From assembly GCF_006351925.1 (NCBI RefSeq), contig NZ_CP040924.1:3291001-3355000 (forward strand): 64,000 nt of DNA. The letters are read 5' to 3'. The position numbers and the translations under genes are program-made. The notes beneath the pieces were generated by a model, which saw nothing but the letters and a program-made list of their open reading frames with translations, did not search any database and was not told the origin of the DNA. Each line of letters opens with the position of its first letter. Position 1 is the stretch's first letter. This document shows positions 1-8,866 of this stretch, one piece after another. The stretch is from Clostridium thermarum (lineage in GTDB: Bacteria > Bacillota > Clostridia > Clostridiales > Clostridiaceae).

Positions 1-23
1 AAACACTCAAACTGCTTTTCCAT
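1..23 (-). CDS. N-terminal end of a gene continuing left of the window (partial)
   Basis: A minus-strand ATG at 23-21 is preceded by an AAGGAGT Shine-Dalgarno (40-34) about ten bases upstream, and the frame stays open to the window edge (MEKQFEC...). Only seven codons are visible, so no product can be named. The call rests on the ribosome-binding site alone. Confidence 0.35.
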
Positions 24-179
24 TTTAAGTTAGACTCCTTCCACTTTATTCATATTAAAATCAATCTATTCTTTAATTATAATATAAAATGCTTATATCC
101 GTGCTATTTTACAGTTATATTTTTATTTGACATGTAAAAAGTAGCATATGTTTCATTCGTCCTAACGTCTAAGAGTGCT

Positions 180-398
180 TTACCCAATATAATTCCCCAT
201 GTCCTTCTTGAAATCATCAATATTTCTATAGTAACAATCTATAAAAGTATCATTAAAACTATCTTCACTATTTTCAATGCAAAAATTTACTCTATAAAAT
301 ATATCCAGCCTCTCATCAAAGCCTTTATCAACTTGCACGCCATTAAGCATAAAAGTTTCTAATATAGTGAAATTCCCAAAAATCGTTACATTTCTCAT
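180..398 (-). CDS. small hypothetical protein, 72 aa
   Basis: Short acidic protein without signal peptide or membrane segment; I recognise no family. The ATG at 398 has a GGAGTGA ribosome-binding site (411-405) with a six-base spacer, which makes translation plausible. It lies between the partial gene at the window edge and the IS256-type element, in the same orientation as glmS. It could be a remnant of a longer gene cut by the insertion, because the stretch between its start and the element is short and AT-rich. Confidence 0.5.
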   Translation of the reverse strand: MRNVTIFGNFTILETFMLNGVQVDKGFDERLDIFYRVNFCIENSEDSFNDTFIDCYYRNIDDFKKDMGNYIG

Positions 399-469
399 AA
401 AAAATCACTCCATTCAGTTTTGATTTACAGGTATTATATAGATAAGACCTATCAAATCAAATTTTGGGG

Positions 470-515
470 GAGCATACATAGATTTGTGTAAATCAAATCT
501 ATGTATGCTCTTTTT
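470..515 (+). terminator. perfect 17-bp hairpin with T-run at the left end of the IS256-type element
   Basis: GAGCATACATAGATTTG (470-486) pairs perfectly with 494-510 across a 7-base loop and is followed by TTTTT. It overlaps the left terminal inverted repeat. Such a hairpin would stop transcription entering the element from outside and so shield the transposase from read-through. Confidence 0.7.
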
Positions 516-580
516 ATGTATGTGTAGCTGGTAATTGTGGAAATAATAACTATAAAATATTTTTGAGAGGAGTATAAAAA

Positions 581-1807
581 ATGAACCTATTAGAATTACC
601 AGATATAGATTTGAATAAGGAATTGAGTAAATGTAAGAACATGGAGGACCTTGTTGGCAAGAATGGATTAATGCAGAGATTGTTTGGAGGGATAATACAG
701 CAGTTTCTAGAGGCAGAGATGGAGGAACACCTTAGCCGAAAAAAGTATGAGAGACAAGAGGATGTTGATAAAAATTATAGGAATGGGTATAGTTCAAAGA
801 ATATAAAAACTAGCTTTGGAGAAGTTGCAGTAGATGTTCCAAGAGACAGAAAAGCAGAATTTGAGCCAAAGATAGTCAGAAAATATGAAACTGTGTGCAA
901 TGAGCTTGATAAGAAGGTTATAGGCCTTTATGCTAGAGGTATGTCTGTGGATGACATTAAATCAGAAATAGATGAACTGTACGGGGTAGATATTTCCCCA
1001 GCAATGATTTCTAAGATCACTGATAAAGTAATGGATACAGTTGTTGCCTGGCAGAACAGGGCCCTAGATCCGCTGTATCCCATAGTATACATGGATGCTG
1101 TTCATTTTAAAGTAAGGGAGGATCATAGAATAATTACTAAAGCAGCCTATGTTTGTATGGCCCTAGATTTGAAGGGCCGTAAGGACATTCTTGGAATATG
1201 GATTGGTGAACACGAGGGAGCAAAATTCTGGTTATCAGTTTGTAATGACTTGAAAAACAGAGGGGTTCAGGATATATTCATAGCCTGTATGGATGGTCTT
1301 AAAGGGCTTCCAGATGCAATTAAAGCTGTTTTCCCAGTAGTTAATATTCAGAACTGCATAGTACATCAGATAAGAAACTCTATAAAGTATATCCCCTCAA
1401 AGGATATGAACGCCTTTTTGAAGGATTTAAAGACTGTGTACCAAGCCGTAAATGAGTCAATGGCAGTTCAGTCATTGCAAGTGCTAGAGGAAAAGTGGGG
1501 AGATAAGTATCCAATAGTTATACAATCATGGAAAAACAATTGGGAGAACTTGTCTACTTACTTTGATTTTCCACCGGAAATACGAAAGATAATCTATACG
1601 ACCAATGCATTGGAAGGTTTTAATAGACAACTTAGAAAGTTTACAAAGATTCGGACAGTATTTCCTACTGATGATTCTCTTATAAAGGCTCTATATCTTG
1701 CCACGGAGCAGATAATGCTTAAATGGACCGCACCTATCCAGAATTGGGCCAGCACACTGGCACAACTTAGTATACGGTTTGATGAAAGGCTTGAACAATA
1801 TCTGTAA
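581..1807 (+). CDS. IS256-family (mutator-type) transposase, apparently intact
   Basis: DDE transposase of 408 aa, a usual length for IS256/MULE enzymes, which move the element by a cut-and-paste or copy-out route. The catalytic triad is visible: D172 (MDAVHFK), D238 (ACMDGLKG) and E345 (TNALEGFNRQLRK). The C-x2-H-x2-R signature typical of the family is at 259-265 (CIVHQIR). An AGAGGAG ribosome-binding site precedes the ATG. No frameshift or internal stop was seen, so the element may still be active. It is the only gene of the element. Confidence 0.92.
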   Translation: MNLLELPDIDLNKELSKCKNMEDLVGKNGLMQRLFGGIIQQFLEAEMEEHLSRKKYERQEDVDKNYRNGYSSKNIKTSFGEVAVDVPRDRKAEFEPKIVRKYETVCNELDKKVIGLYARGMSVDDIKSEIDELYGVDISPAMISKITDKVMDTVVAWQNRALDPLYPIVYMDAVHFKVREDHRIITKAAYVCMALDLKGRKDILGIWIGEHEGAKFWLSVCNDLKNRGVQDIFIACMDGLKGLPDAIKAVFPVVNIQNCIVHQIRNSIKYIPSKDMNAFLKDLKTVYQAVNESMAVQSLQVLEEKWGDKYPIVIQSWKNNWENLSTYFDFPPEIRKIIYTTNALEGFNRQLRKFTKIRTVFPTDDSLIKALYLATEQIMLKWTAPIQNWASTLAQLSIRFDERLEQYL

Positions 1808-1917
1808 TTGAGAAGCCTGTACTATTTAGAATATTTATGTATAATAATAAAAATATTGCACAAAATAATATCAACAAAAGGCTACACTATCTATTTTTAG
1901 TAATTCCCCAAAAAATT

Positions 1918-1952
1918 AAAATTATTACTGAGTTTTACCTCAGTAATAATTT
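1918..1952. terminator. bidirectional terminator between the transposase and glmS
   Basis: AAATTATTACTGAG (1918-1932 region) pairs with CTCAGTAATAATTT (1939-1952) around a 6-base loop, with A/T runs on both sides. It can serve the transposase from the left and glmS read-through from the right. It lies inside the inferred right end of the insertion element. Confidence 0.7.
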
Positions 1953-2014
1953 CCAAATAAAGAATAGCATGTCTTTTCTATTTTACACAAACCTATGGAC
2001 GTTCTCTCTTTTAA

Positions 2015-3841
2015 TTATTCAACAGTAACTGATTTAGCTAAATTACGTGGCTTGTCTACGTCGCAGCCCTTTATAGTTGCCATATAGTAAGCAAGCAATT
2101 GCAGTGGAACTACTGAAAGTACCGGTGCTAATATTGGCAAAGTCTTTGGTATATATCTTGCCAGGTCCACAGTCTTTTCTATTTCTGTATGACCTTCAAA
2201 GGCAAAGCCTAAAACCTTAGCCCCTCTGGTAGTTACTTCTCTTATATTACTTACCATCTTATCATAGATATCCTCTTGAGTAGCTAGAGCTATAACTGCT
2301 GTCCCCGGCTCGATTAAAGCTATGGTACCATGCTTTAATTCACCGGCAGCATAGGCCTCTGAATGGATATAGGATATTTCCTTAAGCTTTAAGGAACCTT
2401 CCATTGCCACTGCATAGTCAAGGCCTCTTCCCAAGAAGAACATATCCTTGTGCATATAGTTCTTGGAAGCAAACTTTTGGACAACGTCCTTGGTCTTCAA
2501 GACTTCTTCTGTCTTTTCCGGAAGAGTGAGCATTTCCCTCTTTATTTCCTCTATTTCTTCATTACTCAAGGTTCCTTTGTTTTGAGCGAAGAACAGGGCT
2601 ATTATATACATAGCTATAAGCTGTGTTGTATATGCTTTAGTGGAAGCAACTGCAATCTCTGGGCCTGCCCAGGTATATAATACATCATCTGCTTCTCTTG
2701 AAATAGAGCTTCCAACAACGTTTGTTATTGCAATTACCCTTGCCCCCTTTTGCTTAGCAAGTCTCAGTGCTGCAAGTGTATCTGCTGTTTCACCGGATTG
2801 GCTCACAGCTATTAATAGGGTACTTTCATCTATTATCGGATCCCTATATCTGAACTCTGATGCTACCTCTATTTCTACAGGTATTCTCGCAAGCTTTTCT
2901 ATGGCATACTTACCCACTACCCCTGCATGATATGCAGTTCCGCAGGCAATTATATATATCCTCTTTATATTCTTTATCTGTTCAGATGTTATTGTTATAT
3001 CGTCCAGCTGTATTGGCTTACCGGGAATTATTCTGGAGGTCATTGTATCTCTCAATGCCTTTGGCTGCTCATGGATCTCTTTCAGCATGAAGTGTTCATA
3101 GCCGCCCTTTTCAGCAGCATCGGCATTCCATGTAACATGGTATACCTCCTTCTTTATTTCCTCTCCATCCTGAGAAAGAATTTTTACACCCTCTCTTGTC
3201 AGTAAAACAAATTCCTTATCATTCAAGAAATATACATCTCGTGTATGATTTAAAACTGCTGGGATATCAGATGCAATATAGTACTCATCCTGACCCAATC
3301 CAACTATTAGCGGACTATCCTTTCTTACGGCAACCAGTTTATCAGGTTCCTCTGTAGTAACTACACCTATGGCATAGCTTCCTTCCATCTTAGAAACAGC
3401 TTTCATAACCGCTTCTAAGATGTCTCCCTTGTAATAGTAATCAACCAGGTTTGGTATAACTTCAGTATCTGTTTCTGTATAAAATTCATATCCCTTTTTA
3501 ATCAGCCATTCCTTGATACTAAGGTAGTTTTCTATTATACCATTATGAACTACACTTATAGTACCATTAGTGTTTGTATGGGGATGTGAGTTCACATCTG
3601 AAGGCTCCCCATGAGTTGCCCATCTGGTGTGCCCTATACCTAAAGTTCCTTTCACCGGATCATTTTTTATCCTGTCCTCTAAATTTGCCAGTCTTCCCTT
3701 ACATTTAGATACCTTTAATTCTCCATTATTTATCACAGCAATTCCGGCTGAATCATAACCTCGATATTCTAATTTTGATAATCCCTCAATCAAAAATGGA
3801 CTTGCTTCTCTTTTTCCGATATAACCTACTATTCCACACAT
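2015..3841 (-). CDS. glmS: glutamine--fructose-6-phosphate aminotransferase (isomerizing)
   Basis: Makes glucosamine-6-phosphate from fructose-6-phosphate and glutamine, the first step toward UDP-GlcNAc and peptidoglycan. At 608 aa it is full length. The N-terminal glutaminase domain starts with MCGIVGYIG, where Cys2 is the nucleophile, and contains GHTRWATHG. Two SIS sugar-isomerase domains follow (SQSGETADT near 345-355; C-terminal DKPRNLAKSVTVE). The ATG has an AAAGGATG ribosome-binding site. The leader carries a glmS ribozyme, so the gene should be switched off by its own product. An IS256-type element sits just after the stop codon. Confidence 0.98.
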   Translation of the reverse strand: MCGIVGYIGKREASPFLIEGLSKLEYRGYDSAGIAVINNGELKVSKCKGRLANLEDRIKNDPVKGTLGIGHTRWATHGEPSDVNSHPHTNTNGTISVVHNGIIENYLSIKEWLIKKGYEFYTETDTEVIPNLVDYYYKGDILEAVMKAVSKMEGSYAIGVVTTEEPDKLVAVRKDSPLIVGLGQDEYYIASDIPAVLNHTRDVYFLNDKEFVLLTREGVKILSQDGEEIKKEVYHVTWNADAAEKGGYEHFMLKEIHEQPKALRDTMTSRIIPGKPIQLDDITITSEQIKNIKRIYIIACGTAYHAGVVGKYAIEKLARIPVEIEVASEFRYRDPIIDESTLLIAVSQSGETADTLAALRLAKQKGARVIAITNVVGSSISREADDVLYTWAGPEIAVASTKAYTTQLIAMYIIALFFAQNKGTLSNEEIEEIKREMLTLPEKTEEVLKTKDVVQKFASKNYMHKDMFFLGRGLDYAVAMEGSLKLKEISYIHSEAYAAGELKHGTIALIEPGTAVIALATQEDIYDKMVSNIREVTTRGAKVLGFAFEGHTEIEKTVDLARYIPKTLPILAPVLSVVPLQLLAYYMATIKGCDVDKPRNLAKSVTVE

Positions 3842-3965
3842 TTTTATTCATCCTTTCATATGACTTATTTTTTGAGAATAAGCCACCAAAACAGATACCT
3901 GATACCTGTGGTCAGTTATCTGCTTTTGCCCTTTATGCAATAATTCCTCACAAACCAAAATTCTA

Positions 3966-4121
3966 GGCAACGAAAGGAATACACACCCGATTGATGTTGT
4001 TCCGCAAATCACTTCACGGTTTTATCAATCTTTAACGGTAGTGTCATACCGTGGGGCATCCGCCGAATTTTCGATACTCCCCATCCTCGTCAACTTATGC
4101 CTAAGCATAAGTTCTGGCGCT
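3966..4121 (-). promoter_or_regulatory. glmS ribozyme (GlcN6P-activated self-cleaving riboswitch)
   Basis: On the minus strand the conserved core is clear: AGCGCCAGAACU at 4121-4110, then GUUGACGAGGAUGGGGA, then AUUCGGCGGAUGCCCC and ACGGU ending near 4048, followed by the P3/P4 part with GUGAUUUGCGGAACA and a 3' segment reaching about 3966. Cleavage is expected between A4121 and G4120. In this family glucosamine-6-phosphate acts as the cofactor for cleavage, and the new 5'-OH end leads to decay of the downstream mRNA. The ribozyme lies about 125 bases upstream of glmS in the correct orientation. Confidence 0.96.
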
Positions 4122-4142
4122 ATAAAATCCTTCAGTTTTCAA
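4101..4142 (-). other. possible 13-codon upstream ORF overlapping the glmS ribozyme
   Basis: A perfect AAAGGAGG (4154-4147) precedes a TTG at 4142-4140 by four bases. The frame reads MKTEGFYSARTYA and stops with TAG at 4103-4101. It starts upstream of the cleavage site and runs into the first helices, and the cleavage falls in its eighth codon. The Shine-Dalgarno is real sequence; whether it is translated is inference. Confidence 0.35.
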
Positions 4143-4318
4143 CTGTCCTCCTTTCCTATTTTTTTATAAAGGGCCTACCTTCCTGGTGGCTACTAGATAA
4201 TTTAACAGCTTACCATGAAGAAACACATAAAAGATCTTACCCATTTTAAGAAAAATCTTTTATAGTTAATTCTATGTAGTCAAATATTATTTTGTTCCTA
4301 ACATTAGCTGTCCATTAC

Positions 4319-4347
4319 ATTATATTTTTTTAACACCCTTTGGTCAA
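4319..4347 (-). promoter_or_regulatory. predicted glmS promoter (vegetative sigma type)
   Basis: Minus strand: TTGACC (4347-4342), 17-base spacer, TATAAT (4324-4319). Transcription should start near 4312, giving a leader of about 470 bases that contains the ribozyme. The stretch from 4200 to 4318 otherwise holds only one weak inverted repeat (4231-4265). Confidence 0.65.
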
Positions 4348-4480
4348 TATTCAAAATTTGCATTTCTGGTGTATAATTCTGTTGAAACCTATGCTTTCCG
4401 TACACTTTCATCCTTGTCTGCTGTATTATACATTTAAATTTAGTCCATATTATGTAAAACACTAAAATCTTTTTATATAT

Positions 4481-4516
4481 AAAAAAACTGTGGCAGCATT
4501 TACCACAGTCCTTTTT
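4481..4516 (-). terminator. glmM terminator
   Basis: ACTGTGG (4487-4493) pairs with CCACAGT (4503-4509), flanked by A7 on the left and T-rich sequence on the right. On the minus strand this is a hairpin with a T-run about ten bases after the glmM stop codon. Confidence 0.8.
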
Positions 4517-4518
4517 AA

Positions 4519-5868
4519 TTATTTATTGGCCTTTGTCTGTATCAGATTTGCAAGGTCATGAGCCATCTTATCTATTTCCTCTTGATTTTCACCCTCAAGC
4601 ATAACTCTTACCAAGGGTTCTGTTCCGGAAGGTCTAATCAATACTCTTCCACAACCATGAAGAGCCTCTTCTATCTTTTTAATCTCCTCTACTATTTCAA
4701 CATCAGTTTCATGGATGTTTTTCATATGATTTGGTATCTTTGCGTTTACTAATACCTGTGGCAGCTCCTTCATCATAGAGGCAAGGTCTGACATAGTTTT
4801 TCCGCTCTTTTTAATTATAGCAGCCATCTGAAGACCGGTTACCAGTCCATCTCCTGTGGTATTATAATCAAGGAATATAATATGTCCTGATTGTTCTCCC
4901 CCCAGTTTATAACCGTACTTAACCATTTCTTCAAGGACGTATCTGTCTCCGACCTTTGTTTTAACAGTCCTTATGCCTTCCTTTTGCATTGCTATATCTA
5001 AGCCTAAGTTACTCATAACAGTCACCACTAAAGCATTATCATTTAATCTCCCCTGCTGCTTGAGATATTTTGCAGCAATGGCCATCATAAAATCTCCATG
5101 CACCAGGTTACCCTTTTCATCTACACAAAGGCATCGGTCTGCATCACCATCAAAGGCCAAACCTAAATCACACTGCTTCCTCACCACATAATCCATAAGT
5201 TCTTCAGGATGTGTTGAACCACATTTATCATTTATGTTAACACCATCCGGATCATTATTTATAACTACTACTTCTGCTCCAAGGCTTCTGAAGGTTTCAA
5301 CCGCTGCTTCATAGGCAGCGCCGTTAGCACAATCAAGAGCTATCTTTAGGCCTTTTAAATTCACATCGATGGTTGACTTGGCATATGCGATATAATCCTC
5401 TAAAGCTCCCTCTTCTATTATCTTTCTTCCAAGCTCTCCACCAACCGGTGACGGAACGCCCTCAAAGCCGCCTTCTATTACACTTTGAATTCTATCCTCC
5501 AAATCATCTGAAAGCTTATACCCATTTCCATTAAAGAACTTAATACCGTTGTATTCCACCGGATTGTGTGATGCTGATATCATTACACCGGCATCTGCTT
5601 TATACTTTCTTGTTAGATATGCTATAGCCGGTGTAGGTACAATTCCAACACAAACAGCCTCCGCTCCAACAGATAAAATACCCGCAACTAAGGCTGACTC
5701 CAGCATATCACAGGATATTCTTGTATCCATACCTACAAGTATCTTTGGTTTATGAGTTCCCTCCGTAAGTACAAAAGCTCCGGCTCTTCCTAAGCTATAA
5801 GCCAATTCCGCTGTCAACTCTTCATTGGCAATACCTCTTACGCCATCGGTGCCAAACATTCTACCCAT
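4519..5868 (-). CDS. glmM: phosphoglucosamine mutase
   Basis: Converts glucosamine-6-phosphate to glucosamine-1-phosphate, the step after GlmS. The 449-aa protein is full length for the family. It begins [12 protein letters not shown], has the phosphoserine loop ISASHNP with catalytic Ser100, the metal-binding loop FDGDADRC near 240-247, and the C-terminal phosphate-binding [12 protein letters not shown]. The start is supported by GAGGTAAG upstream. In many Firmicutes glmM directly follows cdaA-cdaR; here that pair is 14 kb upstream on the same strand. The gene has its own terminator and is separated from glmS by a promoter-bearing gap. Confidence 0.98.
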   Translation of the reverse strand: MGRMFGTDGVRGIANEELTAELAYSLGRAGAFVLTEGTHKPKILVGMDTRISCDMLESALVAGILSVGAEAVCVGIVPTPAIAYLTRKYKADAGVMISASHNPVEYNGIKFFNGNGYKLSDDLEDRIQSVIEGGFEGVPSPVGGELGRKIIEEGALEDYIAYAKSTIDVNLKGLKIALDCANGAAYEAAVETFRSLGAEVVVINNDPDGVNINDKCGSTHPEELMDYVVRKQCDLGLAFDGDADRCLCVDEKGNLVHGDFMMAIAAKYLKQQGRLNDNALVVTVMSNLGLDIAMQKEGIRTVKTKVGDRYVLEEMVKYGYKLGGEQSGHIIFLDYNTTGDGLVTGLQMAAIIKKSGKTMSDLASMMKELPQVLVNAKIPNHMKNIHETDVEIVEEIKKIEEALHGCGRVLIRPSGTEPLVRVMLEGENQEEIDKMAHDLANLIQTKANK

Positions 5869-6063
5869 TAATTCTTACCTCGCTTTTTTATGTTAGTATT
5901 ATTAGTTCCTTATGTATTTTATAAAAATTATACATATTTCATTATATCATAAATATAGAAATCGTGACACAATAATAATTAACATATATTCTTAATTTAC
6001 CTCAAAGGATAATCTTAACCCATAAAGAGCAAACTAAACTCAAAACCAAAAGGAGGGATTTTG

Positions 6064-6249
6064 ATGATAAAAGAAATAATGGGGGCAGGAGCTATAGTTT
6101 CAATGCTGATGCCTAATAAGAAAAAGCATCACAGCGTAATGCCAAATGTAAAGACTGCAGCTACCCTGATTGGTATTGGCGTTGGTGCATACCTGGCTTT
6201 AAAAAATCAAAATGACAAGGGTAGCCATAGAAGTAGTAATTTATTCTAG
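6064..6249 (+). CDS. small glycine-rich hypothetical protein, 61 aa
   Basis: Basic short protein with one possible membrane-inserting segment (AATLIGIGVGAYLALKN, residues 33-49). I know no family for it. A TTG lies one codon upstream, but the AGGAGG at 6051-6056 is seven bases from the ATG at 6064 and only four from the TTG, so ATG is preferred. It stands alone on the plus strand between glmM and an ABC exporter operon, with a strong hairpin after it. Coding is supported by the ribosome-binding site and terminator rather than by homology. Confidence 0.65.
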   Translation: MIKEIMGAGAIVSMLMPNKKKHHSVMPNVKTAATLIGIGVGAYLALKNQNDKGSHRSSNLF

Positions 6250-6278
6250 AACCATATCTAGTTACCGCCTAAACAAAT

Positions 6279-6304
6279 AAAACTGCGTTGCAACGCAGTT
6301 TTGA
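6279..6304. terminator. bidirectional terminator
   Basis: AAAACTGCGTTGCAACGCAGTTTT (all 24 bases self-complementary) lies 30 bases after the small plus-strand gene. Similar TGCGT-type hairpins occur at 23053-23076 and 32909-32938. Confidence 0.75.
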
Positions 6305-6341
6305 TTTTTATAAAAATTCAGCTCAACTGAACTTCATCCAA

Positions 6342-6360
6342 CATTATTCATTATTCATTG
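6342..6360. repeat. short heptamer repeat (CATTATT)n
   Basis: Two and a half copies of CATTATT next to a TGCGT hairpin. A related, longer array of AGTAATG-type heptamers with the same kind of hairpin occurs at 23015-23076, so the pair looks like a dispersed small repeat. Confidence 0.4.
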
Positions 6361-6384
6361 AAAAGAGCAACATCGCCTTACTCC

Positions 6385-7212
6385 TCAATGCCCGGATAAC
6401 TCCCCCTTCATCCTGCACCTTTTTTCTACAGAATAAAATACAAAGCTTCCAATAAATAATAGTACGAACATACTCAATAATATTATAATAAACTGATATT
6501 TCATTGGCATTATTGGCTCTTGACCTATAAGAATTGCTCTTGAAGAGTCATTTAAATAAGTAAGAGGAAGTGCCAAGGCTACTATCATAAATATTCGAGG
6601 CATGACCTTTATTGGGAAAAAGCTTCCGGACATTCCGGATATCAATGAACTTGAAACGTCTATTATTCCATTGGCCTCCTTAGCCAAGAGTACCAGAGAG
6701 GCGATAGCTATACCAATACCCAGCATTCCGATAACCCCAGGTATTAGAAAAGCCAGAAATTTTAGTATTGCCGGAGTTATGGTAAAGCCAAAGGCGAAAT
6801 AGCATACAATGCCTGTAATTACATTTTCAAAGGTCACTGCTGCAAAATCAAAGATAGACCTGCTTACCAGCAAATTAATTCTGTTCACCGGAGCACTCCA
6901 ATTAGATTCTAATACCCCTTGCCACATTTCCTCCTTAAGTGAGTAGCCAAGTCCCCAAAAGGCTGTATTTATATAGGCAGTAATCATATATCCTACAACT
7001 AAAAAACCCATAAAATCTGAATTTCCTGTATATTGCTCAAACCCTTTTAAGTCTCCCCCTGAGGCAAAGGTCTTTCCCATAAAGTAAAAAGGAGCCAACC
7101 ATATAATTGGGTCTATAAATATCTGCAGCATCTTTAAGGGATACCTAAAGTATATTTTTAGACTTATTAAGAAACGTGCTTTTGCGGCAATTAAATTTCT
7201 TCTAATATACAT
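6385..7212 (-). CDS. ABC-2 type exporter permease (second permease)
   Basis: Membrane subunit of an exporter, about 275 aa with six predicted helices and an amphipathic basic N-terminus (MYIRRNLIAAKARFLISLK). A longer frame exists upstream, but the ATG at 7212 has a perfect AAGGAGGG site 7-8 bases ahead and leaves an 11-base gap to the previous gene, so I take it as the start. It is the last gene of the operon with the sister permease and an ATPase. The substrate cannot be told from sequence; such DrrB-like or NodJ-like pairs export drugs, lipids or polysaccharides. Confidence 0.88.
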   Translation of the reverse strand: MYIRRNLIAAKARFLISLKIYFRYPLKMLQIFIDPIIWLAPFYFMGKTFASGGDLKGFEQYTGNSDFMGFLVVGYMITAYINTAFWGLGYSLKEEMWQGVLESNWSAPVNRINLLVSRSIFDFAAVTFENVITGIVCYFAFGFTITPAILKFLAFLIPGVIGMLGIGIAIASLVLLAKEANGIIDVSSSLISGMSGSFFPIKVMPRIFMIVALALPLTYLNDSSRAILIGQEPIMPMKYQFIIILLSMFVLLFIGSFVFYSVEKRCRMKGELSGH

Positions 7213-7223
7213 AATATCCCTCC

Positions 7224-8048
7224 TTAAAAGCGATCCAAAGATCCCGTTACTTTTACTTTTCTTTCTACGGCAGCAAAGCACATTCTGCCTATAAGAAGAT
7301 AAATCATGCCTTCTACTACACAGAATATTATATCATTATAAGCATCTCCCAAAGTTCCCCCATTGACCATTACTGTTCTGGCAGCGGATATTCCAAAGGT
7401 AAAGGGCAGAAGCTTAGCTAAGTACTGCATCCACTGCGGCATAACAGATATGGGGAAGCTTATTCCACAAAGTATCATGATAAGTCCTCGTACTAACTGA
7501 ACCAGGGAATTTGTCTCTTTAACCCACAATACCAAGCTTGCAAATATGGAGCTTAGTCCATAAACTGCAGGCATTAATATAATAAACATCAAGATCCACA
7601 TAAAGACATTGCCTGTAAAGTTAATCTTATATATTATTTTATACTCTATTATGGATACTACAGATAAAAATATGGCATTGATTATACTTATTACAGAGCC
7701 ACCAATTAATATATCGAATTTATTTATAGGACAGAGCCAATTTGACTCCAAGGTTCCCCTGTTTTGTTCATTTCTAAGGTAAGTTCCAAAGGACCACATG
7801 GTTACGTTTGCCCACATATAGGTCATAGTTCCAATTACTATAAACCCCATAAAGCTATCAGTTCCGGTGATGCTTTTATAGGCCTCTAGTCCTTCCTGGC
7901 TTGGTCCTGCCATTCCCAGGGCACTTAGTATATAGATCAGGGGAAAAATAGCCGGCCATATTAAAAGCTGAACAAACCAGGAAGGATATCTGAAGTACTG
8001 AGCAATATCCTTTCTCGCTACCGCTGCAATAGTTCTGAATCTGTTCAT
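7224..8048 (-). CDS. ABC-2 type exporter permease (first permease)
   Basis: A 274-aa integral membrane protein with about six helices (for example 25-45, 115-140, 150-175, 180-205, 235-255), related to the downstream permease, so the transporter may be a heterodimer. Its start overlaps the end of the ATPase gene by four bases (ATGA), which implies translational coupling. The repeated pattern RGTLESNWLCP here and QGVLESNWSAP in the partner is shared by this permease group. Function in detail is unknown. Confidence 0.88.
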   Translation of the reverse strand: MNRFRTIAAVARKDIAQYFRYPSWFVQLLIWPAIFPLIYILSALGMAGPSQEGLEAYKSITGTDSFMGFIVIGTMTYMWANVTMWSFGTYLRNEQNRGTLESNWLCPINKFDILIGGSVISIINAIFLSVVSIIEYKIIYKINFTGNVFMWILMFIILMPAVYGLSSIFASLVLWVKETNSLVQLVRGLIMILCGISFPISVMPQWMQYLAKLLPFTFGISAARTVMVNGGTLGDAYNDIIFCVVEGMIYLLIGRMCFAAVERKVKVTGSLDRF

Positions 8049-8851
8049 GAGTTCACCTCATCTCTAAGATTCTTTCCGGTGAGGTGTATAAATACATCTT
8101 CCAGGGACGGTTCAGTATTTTTATCATCTTTTATGCTGTTTTTCAAATTTTCCGGTGTATCAAGCGCTATTATCTTCCCATCATCTATAATAGCTACCCT
8201 GTCACAGAGAAAATCCGCTTCTTCCATATAGTGAGTGGTAAGCAATACAGCCTTTCCTTCTTTCTTAATTTCCAGTATTATTTCCCTCAGATTTAAGGCA
8301 GATTGTGGATCCAGCCCTAAGGTAGGCTCATCCAAAAGTACTACCGGAGCTTCGGGAATCAAGGCCTTTCCCAGAGCTATTTTCTGCTTCATTCCTGTGG
8401 AGTACTTTTCAACCAGCTCATCGGCCTTTTCTCCGAAGTTCAGTCTGTTTAGTATCTTTTCAGCCCTCTTAACTGCCTCTTTTCTGTTACATCCATAAAG
8501 TGCTGCAAAGTATTCCAAATTTTCTCTTCCAGTTAACTTCCAGTATATGCTTCGGTCTCCGGCCAAAACCGTACCTATATTACCAAGGGCCTCCATAGGC
8601 TTCTTGTCCACATCTATCCCATTAACATGAACCGTCCCCGAAGTGGGCCTTAAAAGGCCGGTTATCATTTTGATGGTAGTGGTCTTTCCTGCCCCATTGG
8701 GTCCTAATAAACCAAATACTTCCCCTTTGTGGATATGAAAGCTCACTCCCTGAACAGCAATGAATTCCTTTTTCTCCACTGTCCTAAAGAGCTTTTTCTT
8801 TTTAGAAATAAATACTTTTCTCAAATCCTTAACTTCTACCATCTTAACCAT
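8045..8851 (-). CDS. ABC transporter ATP-binding protein (DrrA-like)
   Basis: 268-aa cytoplasmic ATPase that powers the two permeases. Walker A is GPNGAGKTTT (near residue 50). The signature is degenerate, YSTGMKQKIALGKAL, as in the DrrA/CcmA group, followed by Walker B VVLLDEPTLGLDP and the switch histidine in LLTTHYMEEAD. The C-terminus (EPSLEDVFIHLTGKNLRDE) is typical for ABC-2 exporters. A GAGGTG site precedes the ATG. It follows two small SHOCT-like genes and a DUF2089 regulator on the same strand. Confidence 0.93.
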   Translation of the reverse strand: MVKMVEVKDLRKVFISKKKKLFRTVEKKEFIAVQGVSFHIHKGEVFGLLGPNGAGKTTTIKMITGLLRPTSGTVHVNGIDVDKKPMEALGNIGTVLAGDRSIYWKLTGRENLEYFAALYGCNRKEAVKRAEKILNRLNFGEKADELVEKYSTGMKQKIALGKALIPEAPVVLLDEPTLGLDPQSALNLREIILEIKKEGKAVLLTTHYMEEADFLCDRVAIIDDGKIIALDTPENLKNSIKDDKNTEPSLEDVFIHLTGKNLRDEVNS

Positions 8852-8866
8852 AAAACACCTCTCAAA

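Larger units (their letters stand above)
470..2004 (+). mobile_element. IS256-family insertion sequence, about 1.5 kb
   Basis: One transposase gene sits between imperfect terminal inverted repeats. The left end (470-494) contains CATAGATTTGTGTAAA and the right end (1980-2004), read on the other strand, contains CATAGGTTTGTGTAAA. Length and organisation fit the IS256 family. The right end lies about ten bases from the glmS stop codon, so the element landed immediately downstream of glmS without breaking it. I could not find a clean 8-bp target duplication, so the outer borders are uncertain by several bases. Confidence 0.75.

Noticed and set aside
455..2015. 8-bp target duplication around the IS256-type element
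   Set aside because: Compared flanks on both sides; no convincing identical 8-mer was found.
1837..2028. 63-codon plus-strand frame after the transposase
   Set aside because: No ribosome-binding site, biased AT composition, covers a terminator and the right end of the insertion element.
3775..3966. Plus-strand frame over the glmS start and leader
   Set aside because: Antisense to glmS and its leader, no Shine-Dalgarno; leader function is explained by the ribozyme.
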